DNA from: Halarcobacter bivalviorum
Lineage (GTDB): Bacteria > Campylobacterota > Campylobacteria > Campylobacterales > Arcobacteraceae
Length of the DNA stretch: 64,000 nucleotides
Assembly: GCF_003346815.1 (NCBI RefSeq)
Contig: NZ_CP031217.1
Coordinates: forward strand, 62,001-126,000
Direction: 5' to 3'
Shown here one piece after another: positions 1-8,439 of this stretch. Every line of letters starts with the position of its first letter. Position 1 is the stretch's first letter. A program made the position numbers and the translations under genes. The notes under the pieces are model-generated. The model was given only the letters and a program-made list of their open reading frames with translations, was not told the DNA's origin and searched no databases.

Positions 1-1
1 T

Positions 2-226
2 AGCCTTGATATTTTAACTTCAGTACAAAATAGTGGGATTTGGGATTGTACTTTATGTGGAAATTGTACTTTTGTTTGTCCTCAAGGGATTGATCCTAAA
101 ATGGATATAACAAAGTTAAGAATGAAATCAGTACAAAATGGATTTGAAGATAAGAGTGTGCAAAACTTCAATAGTTTTAATAGTGGTTTTGACCCACTGG
201 GAGGTTTTAATCCCAATGGGTTTTAA
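2..226 (+). CDS. Iron-sulfur protein C-terminus (succinate dehydrogenase/fumarate reductase B-like), 5' truncated
   Basis: The window opens inside this gene; only the last 74 codons are present. They contain a CTLCGNCTFVCPQGIDP segment, a CxxCxxCxxxCP 4Fe-4S ligand set followed by QGIDP, as in the second cluster domain of succinate dehydrogenase or fumarate reductase iron-sulfur subunits of the Campylobacterota. The tail is Asn/Gly/Phe rich and ends in FNPNGF. The protein would pass electrons between a flavoprotein and a quinone-linked subunit. The upstream 2Fe-2S domain and the partner subunits lie outside the window, so the exact enzyme is inferred and another 4Fe-4S dicluster protein is possible. 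Confidence 0.6.
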   Translation, partial: SLDILTSVQNSGIWDCTLCGNCTFVCPQGIDPKMDITKLRMKSVQNGFEDKSVQNFNSFNSGFDPLGGFNPNGF

Positions 227-227
227 T

Positions 228-1319
228 TTATAGGTTATTTTGAATATATAAATAATCTGAAATTTCAGTCCACTCTCTTACTTCTTTCATATAAGCATCT
301 TGATGGTCTAAAATCTCTTTAAGCTCAGGAGATTTAGCTCCTAACTCAGCTCTAAGTTCTTTATTCGCTTCTTTCATACTAACCATAATCTCTTTTGGAA
401 AAGTTTTAATTTGTATATTAGGATACTCTTCTTTCATCTTTTTCCAAGCTTTTGCGTTTAAATCATAGTTTTGAATATACATATCATAAGCAGCAGTTCT
501 AATTGTAAGAACTAAAATCTCTTGTAAATCTTTAGGTAGTTTCTCAAAACTCTTTTTATTAATTAAAAATTGCATTTCAGAAGCTGGTTCATGCCATCCA
601 GTATAATAAAAAGGAGCAATTTTATGAAAACCCATACCAATATCCATAGAAGGTCCAACCCATTCTAAAGCATCAATATTGTTTCTATCTAAAGCAGTAT
701 AAAGTTCACCTGGAGCAATATTTGTAACTTGTACTCCCAGTTTTGCCATAATTTCACCAGCAAAACCTGGAATTCTCATCTTAAGTCCTTGAAGATCTTC
801 TAAAGAATTAATCTCTTTTTTAAACCATCCTCCCATTTGAACCCCAGTACTTCCTCCTGGGAATGATAATACACCATGTTTAGCATAAACTTTTTGCATA
901 AGTTCTAACCCACCAGCTTGATAAAACCAAGCATATTGTTCAGGTGCAGTCATACCAAAAGGCATAGAAGTAAAAGGAAGTGTAGCTAAATCTTTTCCCT
1001 TCCAATAATATGAAGCAGAATGACCCATATCATACTGACCACCTTTTACCATATCTAAAATTCCAAGTGGTGACTTATGTTTATTTGAAGCATCTACTCT
1101 AATTTTTAATCTACCATTAGAGATAGTTTCTGCATATTTAGCCATATTTTGTGCTGAATCAATTAGAGGTGTTAAAGTAGGTCCCCAAGTCGTAGCCATA
1201 GTAAGAGTATAAGTTTTAACTTGCTCTTTTTTTACTTGTGTGTTTTCTTGTTTTTTAGTATCATTACAACCAGTAAATATAAATACTAAAGATACAAAAA
1301 GAAGTGTTAACTTTTTCAT
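228..1319 (-). CDS. TRAP transporter solute-binding lipoprotein, DctP family (orphan)
   Basis: This is a 363-residue DctP-type periplasmic binding protein. The N-terminus has a signal ending in a lipobox (IFTGC), so the mature protein should be a lipoprotein with Cys18 as first residue. From about residue 40 it is closely similar throughout to the solute-binding protein at 17326-18396, sharing blocks such as TTWGPTL, GHSASYYWKGKD, LKMRIPGFAGE and IAPGELYT. Unlike that copy it has no DctQ or DctM permease genes beside it. It may serve the permease at 18.5-20.5 kb with another affinity, or act as a sensor partner. The substrate is inferred to be a small hydroxy- or keto-acid such as lactate. 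Confidence 0.88.
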   Translation of the reverse strand: MKKLTLLFVSLVFIFTGCNDTKKQENTQVKKEQVKTYTLTMATTWGPTLTPLIDSAQNMAKYAETISNGRLKIRVDASNKHKSPLGILDMVKGGQYDMGHSASYYWKGKDLATLPFTSMPFGMTAPEQYAWFYQAGGLELMQKVYAKHGVLSFPGGSTGVQMGGWFKKEINSLEDLQGLKMRIPGFAGEIMAKLGVQVTNIAPGELYTALDRNNIDALEWVGPSMDIGMGFHKIAPFYYTGWHEPASEMQFLINKKSFEKLPKDLQEILVLTIRTAAYDMYIQNYDLNAKAWKKMKEEYPNIQIKTFPKEIMVSMKEANKELRAELGAKSPELKEILDHQDAYMKEVREWTEISDYLYIQNNL

Positions 1320-1355
1320 CTTTTCCCTTTTTTGTTATTAATAGTTTTAATATAG

Positions 1356-1431
1356 TGGTGACCATGATTGGACTTGAACCAACGACAACTACGATGTCAA
1401 CGTAGTGCTCTACCAACTGAGCTACACGGTC
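1356..1431 (-). tRNA. tRNA-Val (anticodon GAC)
   Basis: Read on the minus strand the 76 bases fold into a full cloverleaf. The acceptor stem pairs GACCGTG with CATGGTC, the D stem GCTC with GAGC, the anticodon stem CTACG with CGTAG around the loop TTGACAT, and the T stem GTTGG with CCAAT around TTCAAGT. The anticodon is GAC, for valine GUC/GUU codons. The 3' CCA is encoded after discriminator A. Confidence 0.95.
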
Positions 1432-1508
1432 GAGAGAAAAGATTTTATCACAACTATAATAAATAAAAGTTATAGTTATAATAAAATAATAAGTCTAGTT
1501 TATATCTG

Positions 1509-1811
1509 TTACTTTTTGAGTTCGTGAAGTTCACTAAAAAGATAAGCTTCAACAATTTCGTCAATGCTTCTTTGTGTAGGGGCTACTAAAACAGTAATAT
1601 CATCTTGTTGGAATTGCCATACATATTCTTGGTCATTTTGTACAACTACTGTTTCAATAAAGGCATTAATATCATCTCTATCTTTATAAAATTTACAATT
1701 TTCAATTTGACCTTCATTTAATTCTATAAAAGCCCAATAAACAGTTGTATCAAGTGTAGTTAATAGTGCTTCATGTCTTCTATTAGAATCTACAGGGATT
1801 AGTAAACTCAT
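1509..1811 (-). CDS. Small conserved hypothetical protein (possible NifX-like fold)
   Basis: A 100-residue protein without signal peptide or membrane segment. It starts MSLLIPVDSN and continues with a hydrophobic strand (YWAFIELNEGQIE). This layout loosely recalls the dinitrogenase iron-molybdenum cofactor biosynthesis (NifX/NafY) domain, but I see no decisive motif and no nif genes nearby. The gene stands alone between tRNA-Val and asparagine synthase, all on the minus strand. The function is not recognised, and the fold suggestion is weak inference. Confidence 0.6.
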   Translation of the reverse strand: MSLLIPVDSNRRHEALLTTLDTTVYWAFIELNEGQIENCKFYKDRDDINAFIETVVVQNDQEYVWQFQQDDITVLVAPTQRSIDEIVEAYLFSELHELKK

Positions 1812-1907
1812 ACTAAAAATCCTTATTTTTTTCTAAATAATATTAACAGATAAATATTATTCCTTGTATTATATATTTTTCAAACTTATTAAATCTTTAC
1901 TTATTTT

Positions 1908-3686
1908 CTATAGATAAGTTTTTTTGAACCACTTTGAAAAGATAAATATAGTCCATAAATGCTGTTTAAATTTTCTTTGAGAAGAGAGAGTATATATCTG
2001 TTTTAAATACTCACTATTAAATAGGTTTGTTTCTTCATTTACTTTTAAAATAGTATCTAAAATCTCATCTTTATACTCTTCATGAATCCATTCATTAAAA
2101 GGAGAGTTAAAACCTTTTTTTGTACGATGAACAATAGTTTCAGGGATATATTTTAAAGCAATCTTTTTTAGAAGATATTTGTTTGTATCTCCTACTTTTA
2201 TTTGTGAGTCAATACTAAAGGCAAGATTAACTAATCTATAGTCTAAAAAGGGTGTTCTAACTTCCAAAGAGTTTCGCATTGAGATTCTATCAACTTTACT
2301 TAATAAAGCCTCTCCTAGCCAAATCTTTAAATCAATATAACTCATCCAATCCACAGGATCTTGTTTAGGAGTTTCAGTTTTAAAAGTAGGTACTTTTTTA
2401 AAGAGTTTTCTTTTTTGAATATCAGAATATATCTCTCCAAAAGAGTTATAGATATTTTGTTTTTTTACTACTCTTCTTAGATATTCACTCTCTTTAGTAT
2501 TATTTTGTAAAGCACCAATAATAGAGTTTAAAAATTCACTTTGTTTATTTTCTAAGCTCTTTGCAAAATCATAATAACCTAAAAACTTTGCATAGTTATC
2601 ATATCCTAAAAAAAGTTCATCACTTCCTTCTCCACTTAAAACAGTTTTTATACCTGTTTGATGAATTTTTTTTGTAAGTATATTTAGAGGAATAGCTGCA
2701 CTATCTGCATGGGGTTGTTCTAAAGCACTTAAAGTATCTTCAAAATAGTTTATAAAGTCATTTTTACTTATTTCAAGTCTTGTATGGTTTGAGTTGATAT
2801 GTTTAGCTGTAATATCTGCATAATCTAACTCACAGTAATTTTTATATTCACTGTAACCAACTGAGAAAGTATTGATTTTTTTGTTTGTAATTTTAGAATA
2901 TAAAGCAGACACAAGTGAGCTATCAACTCCACCACTAAGTAAACTTCCAACTTCAACATCAGAAACAAGTCTTGCTTCAATACTTTTGATTAAAGTCTCT
3001 TCTATTTTTTCTAGAGCTTCACTTTCATCTTTTACAGCTTTGTAGGTATTAATTTTATAGTATCTCTTCTTTTTTAAATCACTATTTTGTAAAGTAAAGT
3101 ATGTTGCTGCTTCAAGGGAGTTTATATCTTGATAGAAGGTATTAGGTGCTATTGGAACAAAGTATTGAACATATTGACTTAGAGCTACTTTATTTAGCTT
3201 TGGAGTGCTTCCAAGTAGCTTTATAATAGAATTAATTGATGAAGAGAAGATAAACTTATTGTCTTTGTGGTAGTAAAAAAATGGTTTCTTCCCATATCTA
3301 TCCCTTGCACAAAAGTATTTCTCTTTTTTTATATCATAAAGACAAAATGAGAACATTCCATTTATCTTGTTTAAGAAGTCTTCTTCATATTTTTGATATA
3401 GTCTTATTAATACTTCTGTATCTGATGAGGTTTTACACTCTAGGGCTTCTTCTTGGATTAATTCTTGATAGTTATAAATTTCTCCATTAAAAACAAGTAG
3501 AATATCATCAAAAACCATTGGTTGATTTGCTTCATTGTCTAAATCAATAATTGCAAGTCTTGTATGCCCAAACTCTTTGTCTTTTATTTTTAGTGAAGAG
3601 TTATAATCTGGACCTCTATTATTTAAGTTTTCTAATGCCTCTTTAAAATTATTTGATAAAAAATTACTTCCTAAAATACCACACAT
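1908..3686 (-). CDS. asnB: Asparagine synthase (glutamine-hydrolysing)
   Basis: The 592-residue protein has the two domains of class B asparagine synthetases. The N-terminal class II glutamine amidotransferase begins MCGILG with the nucleophile Cys2 exposed after Met removal, and contains NRGPD and FNGEIYNY. The C-terminal ATP pyrophosphatase domain carries the PP-loop SGGVDSS near residue 250 and LSGEGSDELFLGY near 350. It makes asparagine from aspartate, glutamine and ATP; members of this family also amidate surface-polysaccharide sugars. The stop lies 2 bases before the start of nothing on this strand; upstream, the AEC permease gene ends just 2 bases before this ATG, suggesting co-transcription. 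Confidence 0.93.
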   Translation of the reverse strand: MCGILGSNFLSNNFKEALENLNNRGPDYNSSLKIKDKEFGHTRLAIIDLDNEANQPMVFDDILLVFNGEIYNYQELIQEEALECKTSSDTEVLIRLYQKYEEDFLNKINGMFSFCLYDIKKEKYFCARDRYGKKPFFYYHKDNKFIFSSSINSIIKLLGSTPKLNKVALSQYVQYFVPIAPNTFYQDINSLEAATYFTLQNSDLKKKRYYKINTYKAVKDESEALEKIEETLIKSIEARLVSDVEVGSLLSGGVDSSLVSALYSKITNKKINTFSVGYSEYKNYCELDYADITAKHINSNHTRLEISKNDFINYFEDTLSALEQPHADSAAIPLNILTKKIHQTGIKTVLSGEGSDELFLGYDNYAKFLGYYDFAKSLENKQSEFLNSIIGALQNNTKESEYLRRVVKKQNIYNSFGEIYSDIQKRKLFKKVPTFKTETPKQDPVDWMSYIDLKIWLGEALLSKVDRISMRNSLEVRTPFLDYRLVNLAFSIDSQIKVGDTNKYLLKKIALKYIPETIVHRTKKGFNSPFNEWIHEEYKDEILDTILKVNEETNLFNSEYLKQIYTLSSQRKFKQHLWTIFIFSKWFKKTYL

Positions 3687-3688
3687 CT

Positions 3689-4603
3689 TTATACTCCAAA
3701 AAACTTATCGATAACGATAATATAAACAGCCATAAAGCCAATAAAACTAAGAGTACTAATAATTACTGCAAAAGTTGTATCTATAGGCTTACAATTGTAT
3801 AAAGCTGATAAATTTACATTATTAACTGCAAGGGGAACAATTAGTTCTAAAAAGATGATTGCACCAACAAAGGGATCAATTTTAAAATAAACAATTACAA
3901 ATAAACCAATTATTGGAAGTATAATATGTTTAAAAAGAGTTATATTGATTGAAAGATTCCAATTTGCACTTCTGATTCTTACTTGTGACATAAAGATACC
4001 AAATACAATTAGTTGCATAACTATTGCAGCATATGCTCCCATAGTAAAAACTTTTTCAAAGTTTTCATTTAGAGTAAAACCATAATAGTTAAATAAAAGA
4101 GCTAAAATAGCTGCATGAATAGCTGGTATTTTAAATATCTCTTTTAGTGCATCAGTGAATTTAAACTTCTCACCTGCAAAGAAGTAAACTGAAAAGATAT
4201 AGATATAAAACATATTTGCAATATTTAAAATAGAAGTATATGGAACTGAAGCTTCACCAAAAAGAGCGATTCCAAGGGGAATACCTAAGTTTCCAGTATT
4301 TCCAACTAATGATGAGGCTAAAAAGATAGAACGGTCTTGATAGTCTTTAAAGATTTTCTTTGAGTAAAAAAATGCAAAAAATAGTGTTATAAATACAGCA
4401 ACTGCATAAATTAAAGGTGAAATTATAAATTCATCATTTATAGGAGCTCTTGTTAATCCCCAAAAAATAAGTATAGGTTGTAAAAAGTATAAATTTAAAA
4501 GAACGAAACTTTTCTCTTTTACTTCATCTTTAAAAACTCTTTTAAAAATGAAACCAATAACAATAAGAATATAGATTGTTGCGACAGATAAAAGTGCGTC
4601 TAT
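3689..4603 (-). CDS. AEC-family permease with apparent AUA start codon
   Basis: The protein is a hydrophobic auxin-efflux-carrier (AEC) family permease, with about ten membrane segments and the conserved SSLVGNTGNLGIPLG segment near residues 97-111. The first ATG of the frame is at 4213 and would give only 174 residues, cutting off the first half of the fold. The frame stays open for 130 more codons, coding normal AEC sequence (IDALLSVATIYILIVIGF), with no ATG, GTG or TTG. Upstream the frame meets TAA just before an AAGGA site, and 7 bases after that GGA lies ATA at 4603-4601. Starting there gives 304 residues, the family's usual length. Substrate unknown. Confidence 0.75.
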   Translation of the reverse strand: MDALLSVATIYILIVIGFIFKRVFKDEVKEKSFVLLNLYFLQPILIFWGLTRAPINDEFIISPLIYAVAVFITLFFAFFYSKKIFKDYQDRSIFLASSLVGNTGNLGIPLGIALFGEASVPYTSILNIANMFYIYIFSVYFFAGEKFKFTDALKEIFKIPAIHAAILALLFNYYGFTLNENFEKVFTMGAYAAIVMQLIVFGIFMSQVRIRSANWNLSINITLFKHIILPIIGLFVIVYFKIDPFVGAIIFLELIVPLAVNNVNLSALYNCKPIDTTFAVIISTLSFIGFMAVYIIVIDKFFGV

Positions 4604-4661
4604 GATAAATTCCTTTTAATTAAAAAAGGAATTTTATCAAAAGAAAGTAGTCTCTTTGCTT

Positions 4662-6242
4662 TTAGCTCATGATACCTTTAATCATGAAGAAAATAGCAGC
4701 AGAAAGTAAAGCAGCAGCTGGAACAGTAATTACCCAAGCAGCAATGATTTTCTTAACAGCATCTCTTTTTACATATTTAACTTTTTTAGCTGATTTGAAA
4801 TCTCTTTTTTCTTGTTTTACTTGCTCAACTTTTTCTTCAATATTTCTATAAAGTTCAGCAATTCTAATATAGTCAGTTTTCTTTTTATCTTTTAGATTCT
4901 CTAATGATTTTAACTCATCTTCATAATCATCTAAGATTTTTTTATCTCTTTTAAATCTTTTTCTTGTATCTGCAATAAATCTTGATTCTGAAGAATCAAT
5001 CCATTCTCTTAGGAAACCTACACCAAAAACTCCACCAACAGCAATATGTGTTGAAGAAACTGGAAGTCCTAACTGAGAAGCTAGAATTACAGTAATAGCA
5101 GCAGCCATAGCAATAGAGAAAGCTCTAATTTGGTCTAATTCTGTAATTTCAGAACCAACTGTTTTAATTAACCTTGGTCCATAAAGAGCAAGACCAATAG
5201 AAATACCAATCGCTCCTACAGCCATAACCCAAAATGGAATATCAACTTTAGAAGAGATTTCACTACTCATTACAGCATCATTAATAGCTGCTAATGGTCC
5301 AATTGCATTTGCAACATCATTTGCTCCATGGGCAAATGAAAGTAAAGCAGCAGCAAAGATTAAAGGGATAGTAAATAGTGAGTTAACACCTTCTCTATCA
5401 TTTGAGATTTTTTCACTTGCTTTTATTACAAGTGGTTTTACAAAAAAGTAAACAGCAACAGCAATTGCAATACCAATTAATGAAGCTGTTAAAAAGTCAA
5501 GTTTGATTAGCTTTTTTACACCTTTTAAAATTAAATATGTAGAGAAAGCCCAAGACATTACAGCAACAAGGATAGGAACAAATTTTCTAGCTTCTTCAAG
5601 TAAATCTTTTTTAAAGATAATATTCTTTTTAATAAAGTAAAGAAAACCAGCAGCAATGATTCCTCCAAGTAGGGGAGAGATAACCCATGAAGCAGCAATT
5701 TTACCCATTGTTCCCCATGAAACAATAGCAAAACCAGCAGCAGCAATACCAGCACCCATAACTCCACCAACAATTGAGTGTGTAGTTGAAACAGGAGCAC
5801 CAATTGAAGTAGCAAAGTTAAGCCATAATGCAGCAGATAAAAGTGCAGCTGTCATAGCCCAAATAAAAATTTCTGGATTTGTAATTAAAGCAGGGTCTAT
5901 AATACCCTTTTTGATAGTTTTTACAACATCTCCACCAGCAATAAACGCGCCAGCAGCTTCAAAGATAGCAGCAATAACAATTGCCCACATTAAAGTCATA
6001 GCTTTAGATCCAACAGCTGGACCTACATTGTTTGCAACATCATTTGCACCAATATTCATTGCCATATAAGCACCAAAAACAGCACCAATGATTAAAAATG
6101 TGTTGTTAGGAACATCTCCATGTGATGTATAGCTCCATAAGAAAACTAACATAACAAATAATAAAGCTAAGGAAAACTTAGCTAATGTGGGCAGAGCCTC
6201 GTTGGTTGCCTTCTCAAACTTGTGAATGGTTTTAATATCCAA
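4662..6242 (-). CDS. Inorganic phosphate transporter, PiT family
   Basis: An integral membrane phosphate/cation symporter with the duplicated PiT signatures GANDVANNVGPAVGSKA in the first half and GANDVANAIGPLAA in the second. About ten to twelve membrane helices are interrupted near residues 430-500 by a charged, coiled-coil-like cytoplasmic loop rich in Lys and Glu, an unusual extension. I chose the TTG at 6242 because AAAAAAGGA lies 5 bases upstream, giving 526 residues starting at DIKTIHKFEK. A further TTG at 6314 would add 24 residues but has no properly spaced ribosome site. A PhoU-like partner gene is absent; the loop might take over regulation (inference). Confidence 0.9.
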   Translation of the reverse strand: MDIKTIHKFEKATNEALPTLAKFSLALLFVMLVFLWSYTSHGDVPNNTFLIIGAVFGAYMAMNIGANDVANNVGPAVGSKAMTLMWAIVIAAIFEAAGAFIAGGDVVKTIKKGIIDPALITNPEIFIWAMTAALLSAALWLNFATSIGAPVSTTHSIVGGVMGAGIAAAGFAIVSWGTMGKIAASWVISPLLGGIIAAGFLYFIKKNIIFKKDLLEEARKFVPILVAVMSWAFSTYLILKGVKKLIKLDFLTASLIGIAIAVAVYFFVKPLVIKASEKISNDREGVNSLFTIPLIFAAALLSFAHGANDVANAIGPLAAINDAVMSSEISSKVDIPFWVMAVGAIGISIGLALYGPRLIKTVGSEITELDQIRAFSIAMAAAITVILASQLGLPVSSTHIAVGGVFGVGFLREWIDSSESRFIADTRKRFKRDKKILDDYEDELKSLENLKDKKKTDYIRIAELYRNIEEKVEQVKQEKRDFKSAKKVKYVKRDAVKKIIAAWVITVPAAALLSAAIFFMIKGIMS

Positions 6243-6453
6243 AATAGTCCTTTTTTCTGTAACTTTTTTGTAACTAAAGTTTTGTAGGATTTTATAGGGT
6301 AATTCCTTACACAACCTTTAAGTAAGCTTAATCTTTATATTACTAAACTAACTAAATTATTTTATATCTCTATAATATATTCTACACTTTTTTTCAATTT
6401 TTTAATCTTTTTTAAATAGAATTATAAAAAATATCCGTATAGTAATAAAAAAC

Positions 6454-6482
6454 TTGACAAATAATACTTTTTTCTATACAAT
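6454..6482 (+). promoter_or_regulatory. Consensus sigma-70 promoter upstream of small protein gene
   Basis: TTGACA at 6454-6459 is followed after 17 bases by TACAAT at 6477-6482. A full -35 box is uncommon in Campylobacterota, where housekeeping promoters usually rely on an extended -10 and periodic A/T tracts. The start point would fall about 30 bases before the ATG at 6522, with AAAGGAG as ribosome site. Confidence 0.6.
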
Positions 6483-6521
6483 AGTAATAAAATATAGAGA
6501 AAATACATAAAGGAGTTATAA

Positions 6522-6731
6522 ATGAGTATTAAAATTTTAACTGCTAAAGAGAATCCTCATGTTGCAAAACTTAAAAATGAGTTTGATATTTTTAGAGTTT
6601 TAGATATAAAAAAAGGAAAACTTGAAATTATTGAATTTTTTAATAAAGATGGGGTTTTTAGAGGTTTTGGTAAGGATACAAAAACAGCTTTTAAAAAAGC
6701 TAAAAAAGTTTTAAAAAACTACTATAGTTAG
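6522..6731 (+). CDS. Small basic hypothetical protein
   Basis: A 69-residue, Lys-rich protein (MSIKILTAKE...), with predicted strand-strand-helix content and no signal or membrane segment. The start is secured by AAAGGAG 6 bases upstream and by the consensus promoter at 6454-6482. It is monocistronic and converges on the DEAD-box helicase gene, whose stop lies 14 bases away. The C-terminal stretch with repeated KKAKKV could bind nucleic acid, but this is a guess. I do not recognise the family. Confidence 0.65.
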   Translation: MSIKILTAKENPHVAKLKNEFDIFRVLDIKKGKLEIIEFFNKDGVFRGFGKDTKTAFKKAKKVLKNYYS

Positions 6732-6745
6732 TCACTAGAAGAAGA

Positions 6746-8185
6746 TTATCTTCTTCTAGGTCTTCTTCTAGAATCACTTCTACTATTTCTAGAGTTAGAG
6801 TTTCTATTATTATTTCTTCTTCTACCATATCCTCTAGAGTCTTTAGAGTCTCTATCGTCTTTAAGTCTTTCAAATAATCTTGTAATATCTTTTTCAGATT
6901 TACCAATATTATTGTTTCCTTTTACATATGTATCATTTGTAAGTAAAGAAGCAAGTTTATGAGCAATTGTAGATAAGTCATACTCTTCTTTCATACTCTC
7001 AACTAAATCAATTCCTGAGTCATAAACTTTTTGGTCAATGATTTTGCTTTTTAAACTATCTGTTTTCTTTTCTTTTACTGAAGCTACATTTGGAATAACT
7101 TTTGCTTCTAGTTTTCCACCAGTTGCTTTTTGAATCTTTTGTAACATTCTAAATTCATGTGGAGTAACAATAGAAACAGCTGTTCCATCTTTCCCAGCTC
7201 TTCCAGTTCTTCCAATTCTATGTACATAAGATTCTGAATCAAATGGTAAATGGTAGTTAAATACGTGAGTTACATCATTTACATCTAATCCTCTTGCTGC
7301 AACATCTGTTGCAATAAGAATCTCTAATTTTTTCTTTTTAAATGCATTAATAGCTTCTTCTCTTTGTCTTTGCTCCATATCTCCATGAAGTCCCTTTGCA
7401 GAGAACCCTTGAGAAACTAAAAAAGTAGAAAGTCTATCAACTTCTTTTTTTGTTCTACAGAAAATAATAGATTTTTCTGGGTTTTTAAAATCATAAAGTC
7501 TAATTAGTGCATCATCTCTTTCATGTTCATCAACTACATAAAATGTTTGTGTGATTTTTGAGTTTGTAATTTCTGATTTTGTAATCGTAATAAACTCAGG
7601 CTCTTTTAGAATTGATTTTGCTAATTTTTTAATTGCTTCTGGCATAGTTGCAGAGAAAAGAAGAGTTTGTCTATTCTCTGGAAGATATGTAAAGATTTCT
7701 TTAATATCATCTAAGAATCCCATATCAAGCATTTCATCTGCTTCATCAAGAACTACAAATGATGGTTTGATATTAATTTTTTGACCCTTTAGTAAATCTA
7801 AAAATCTACCAGGAGTTGCAACAATAATACCTGCATTTTCAATATGTTTTAATTGTCTTGTATATGATTGTCCACCATAAACAGTAGCAGTATTAATCCC
7901 TAAGTTTTTACCAAATCTAAAAAGTTCATCAGAAACTTGCATAGCAAGTTCTCTTGTTGGTACAATTACCACAGCTTCAACATTTCTATTACACTTCATC
8001 ATATTTATGATAGGAAGTCCAAATGCAGCAGTTTTACCAGTACCAGTGTGTGCTTGTCCTACAATATCTTTTCCGTTTAATACTACAGGGATTGCATCTC
8101 TTTGAATTGGACTTGGTTCTTTAAATCCTGCGTCATCAATTGCTTTTTGTAAGTTTTCTTTGAAATTAAATTCATTAAAAGTCAT
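6746..8185 (-). CDS. DEAD-box ATP-dependent RNA helicase
   Basis: The 479-residue protein has all core helicase motifs in order: Q motif (FKEPSPIQRDAIP), motif I AHTGTGKTAA, Ia PTRELA, DEAD as VLDEADEM, motif III SATMP, motif V ATDVAARGLD and motif VI HRIGRTGRAGK. The tail from about residue 440 is an Arg/Asn/Ser-rich low-complexity extension ending RRRPRRR, typical of RNA-binding tails in RhlE/CsdA-like enzymes. It probably unwinds rRNA or mRNA, assisting ribosome assembly or cold adaptation. It is preceded by an unusually long untranslated stretch (8186-8413). Confidence 0.93.
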   Translation of the reverse strand: MTFNEFNFKENLQKAIDDAGFKEPSPIQRDAIPVVLNGKDIVGQAHTGTGKTAAFGLPIINMMKCNRNVEAVVIVPTRELAMQVSDELFRFGKNLGINTATVYGGQSYTRQLKHIENAGIIVATPGRFLDLLKGQKINIKPSFVVLDEADEMLDMGFLDDIKEIFTYLPENRQTLLFSATMPEAIKKLAKSILKEPEFITITKSEITNSKITQTFYVVDEHERDDALIRLYDFKNPEKSIIFCRTKKEVDRLSTFLVSQGFSAKGLHGDMEQRQREEAINAFKKKKLEILIATDVAARGLDVNDVTHVFNYHLPFDSESYVHRIGRTGRAGKDGTAVSIVTPHEFRMLQKIQKATGGKLEAKVIPNVASVKEKKTDSLKSKIIDQKVYDSGIDLVESMKEEYDLSTIAHKLASLLTNDTYVKGNNNIGKSEKDITRLFERLKDDRDSKDSRGYGRRRNNNRNSNSRNSRSDSRRRPRRR

Positions 8186-8413
8186 TTATTACCTTTTGTT
8201 TAGTTTATACTTCGTAGCAGTATATTTTTTTAAACATACACTAATATAAACTTCTTCTATTTATCATAGAACTAGATTTAAAAACTTTATGCTTATTGTG
8301 ACTGAAAGCAGGGCCTTGAAATTAGAGATTCAAAGTAAAAATAGTATATATCTGTGTATAGTTTCGCGGAGTATATCCAAAAAAGTATAAATTTAAGCTG
8401 TAATAATGAAACT
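8186..8413 (-). other. Intergenic stretch / long putative leader of the helicase gene
   Basis: About 230 bases without a recognisable coding region lie between the helicase start and the accC terminator. Read on the minus strand, a TATGAT box near 8265-8275 could serve as -10, leaving about 75 leader bases with AAAAGG before the ATG. Further upstream are partly complementary TATACT/AGTATA segments. I do not recognise a known RNA here. Confidence 0.35.
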
Positions 8414-8432
8414 AAGAGGTTTTCAACCTCTT
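8414..8432 (-). terminator. Hairpin after accC
   Basis: AAGAGGT and ACCTCTT form a 7-bp stem with loop TTTCA directly after the accC stop on the minus strand. The T-tract behind it is weak, so termination may be partial. Confidence 0.5.
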
Positions 8433-8439
8433 TAGCTTC

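Noticed and set aside
3689-4213. AEC permease as a 174-residue gene or a decayed pseudogene
   Set aside because: The frame stays open with normal family sequence for 130 codons upstream, has no frameshift and reaches a ribosome site; a non-standard start explains it better.
5656-6069. 137-codon frame opposite the PiT transporter
   Set aside because: It mirrors the Ala-rich helices of the transporter gene, with no ribosome site or known domain.
6700-6906. Open frame overlapping the helicase C-terminus
   Set aside because: It is an alternate frame of the Arg/Asn-rich tail and lacks a ribosome site.
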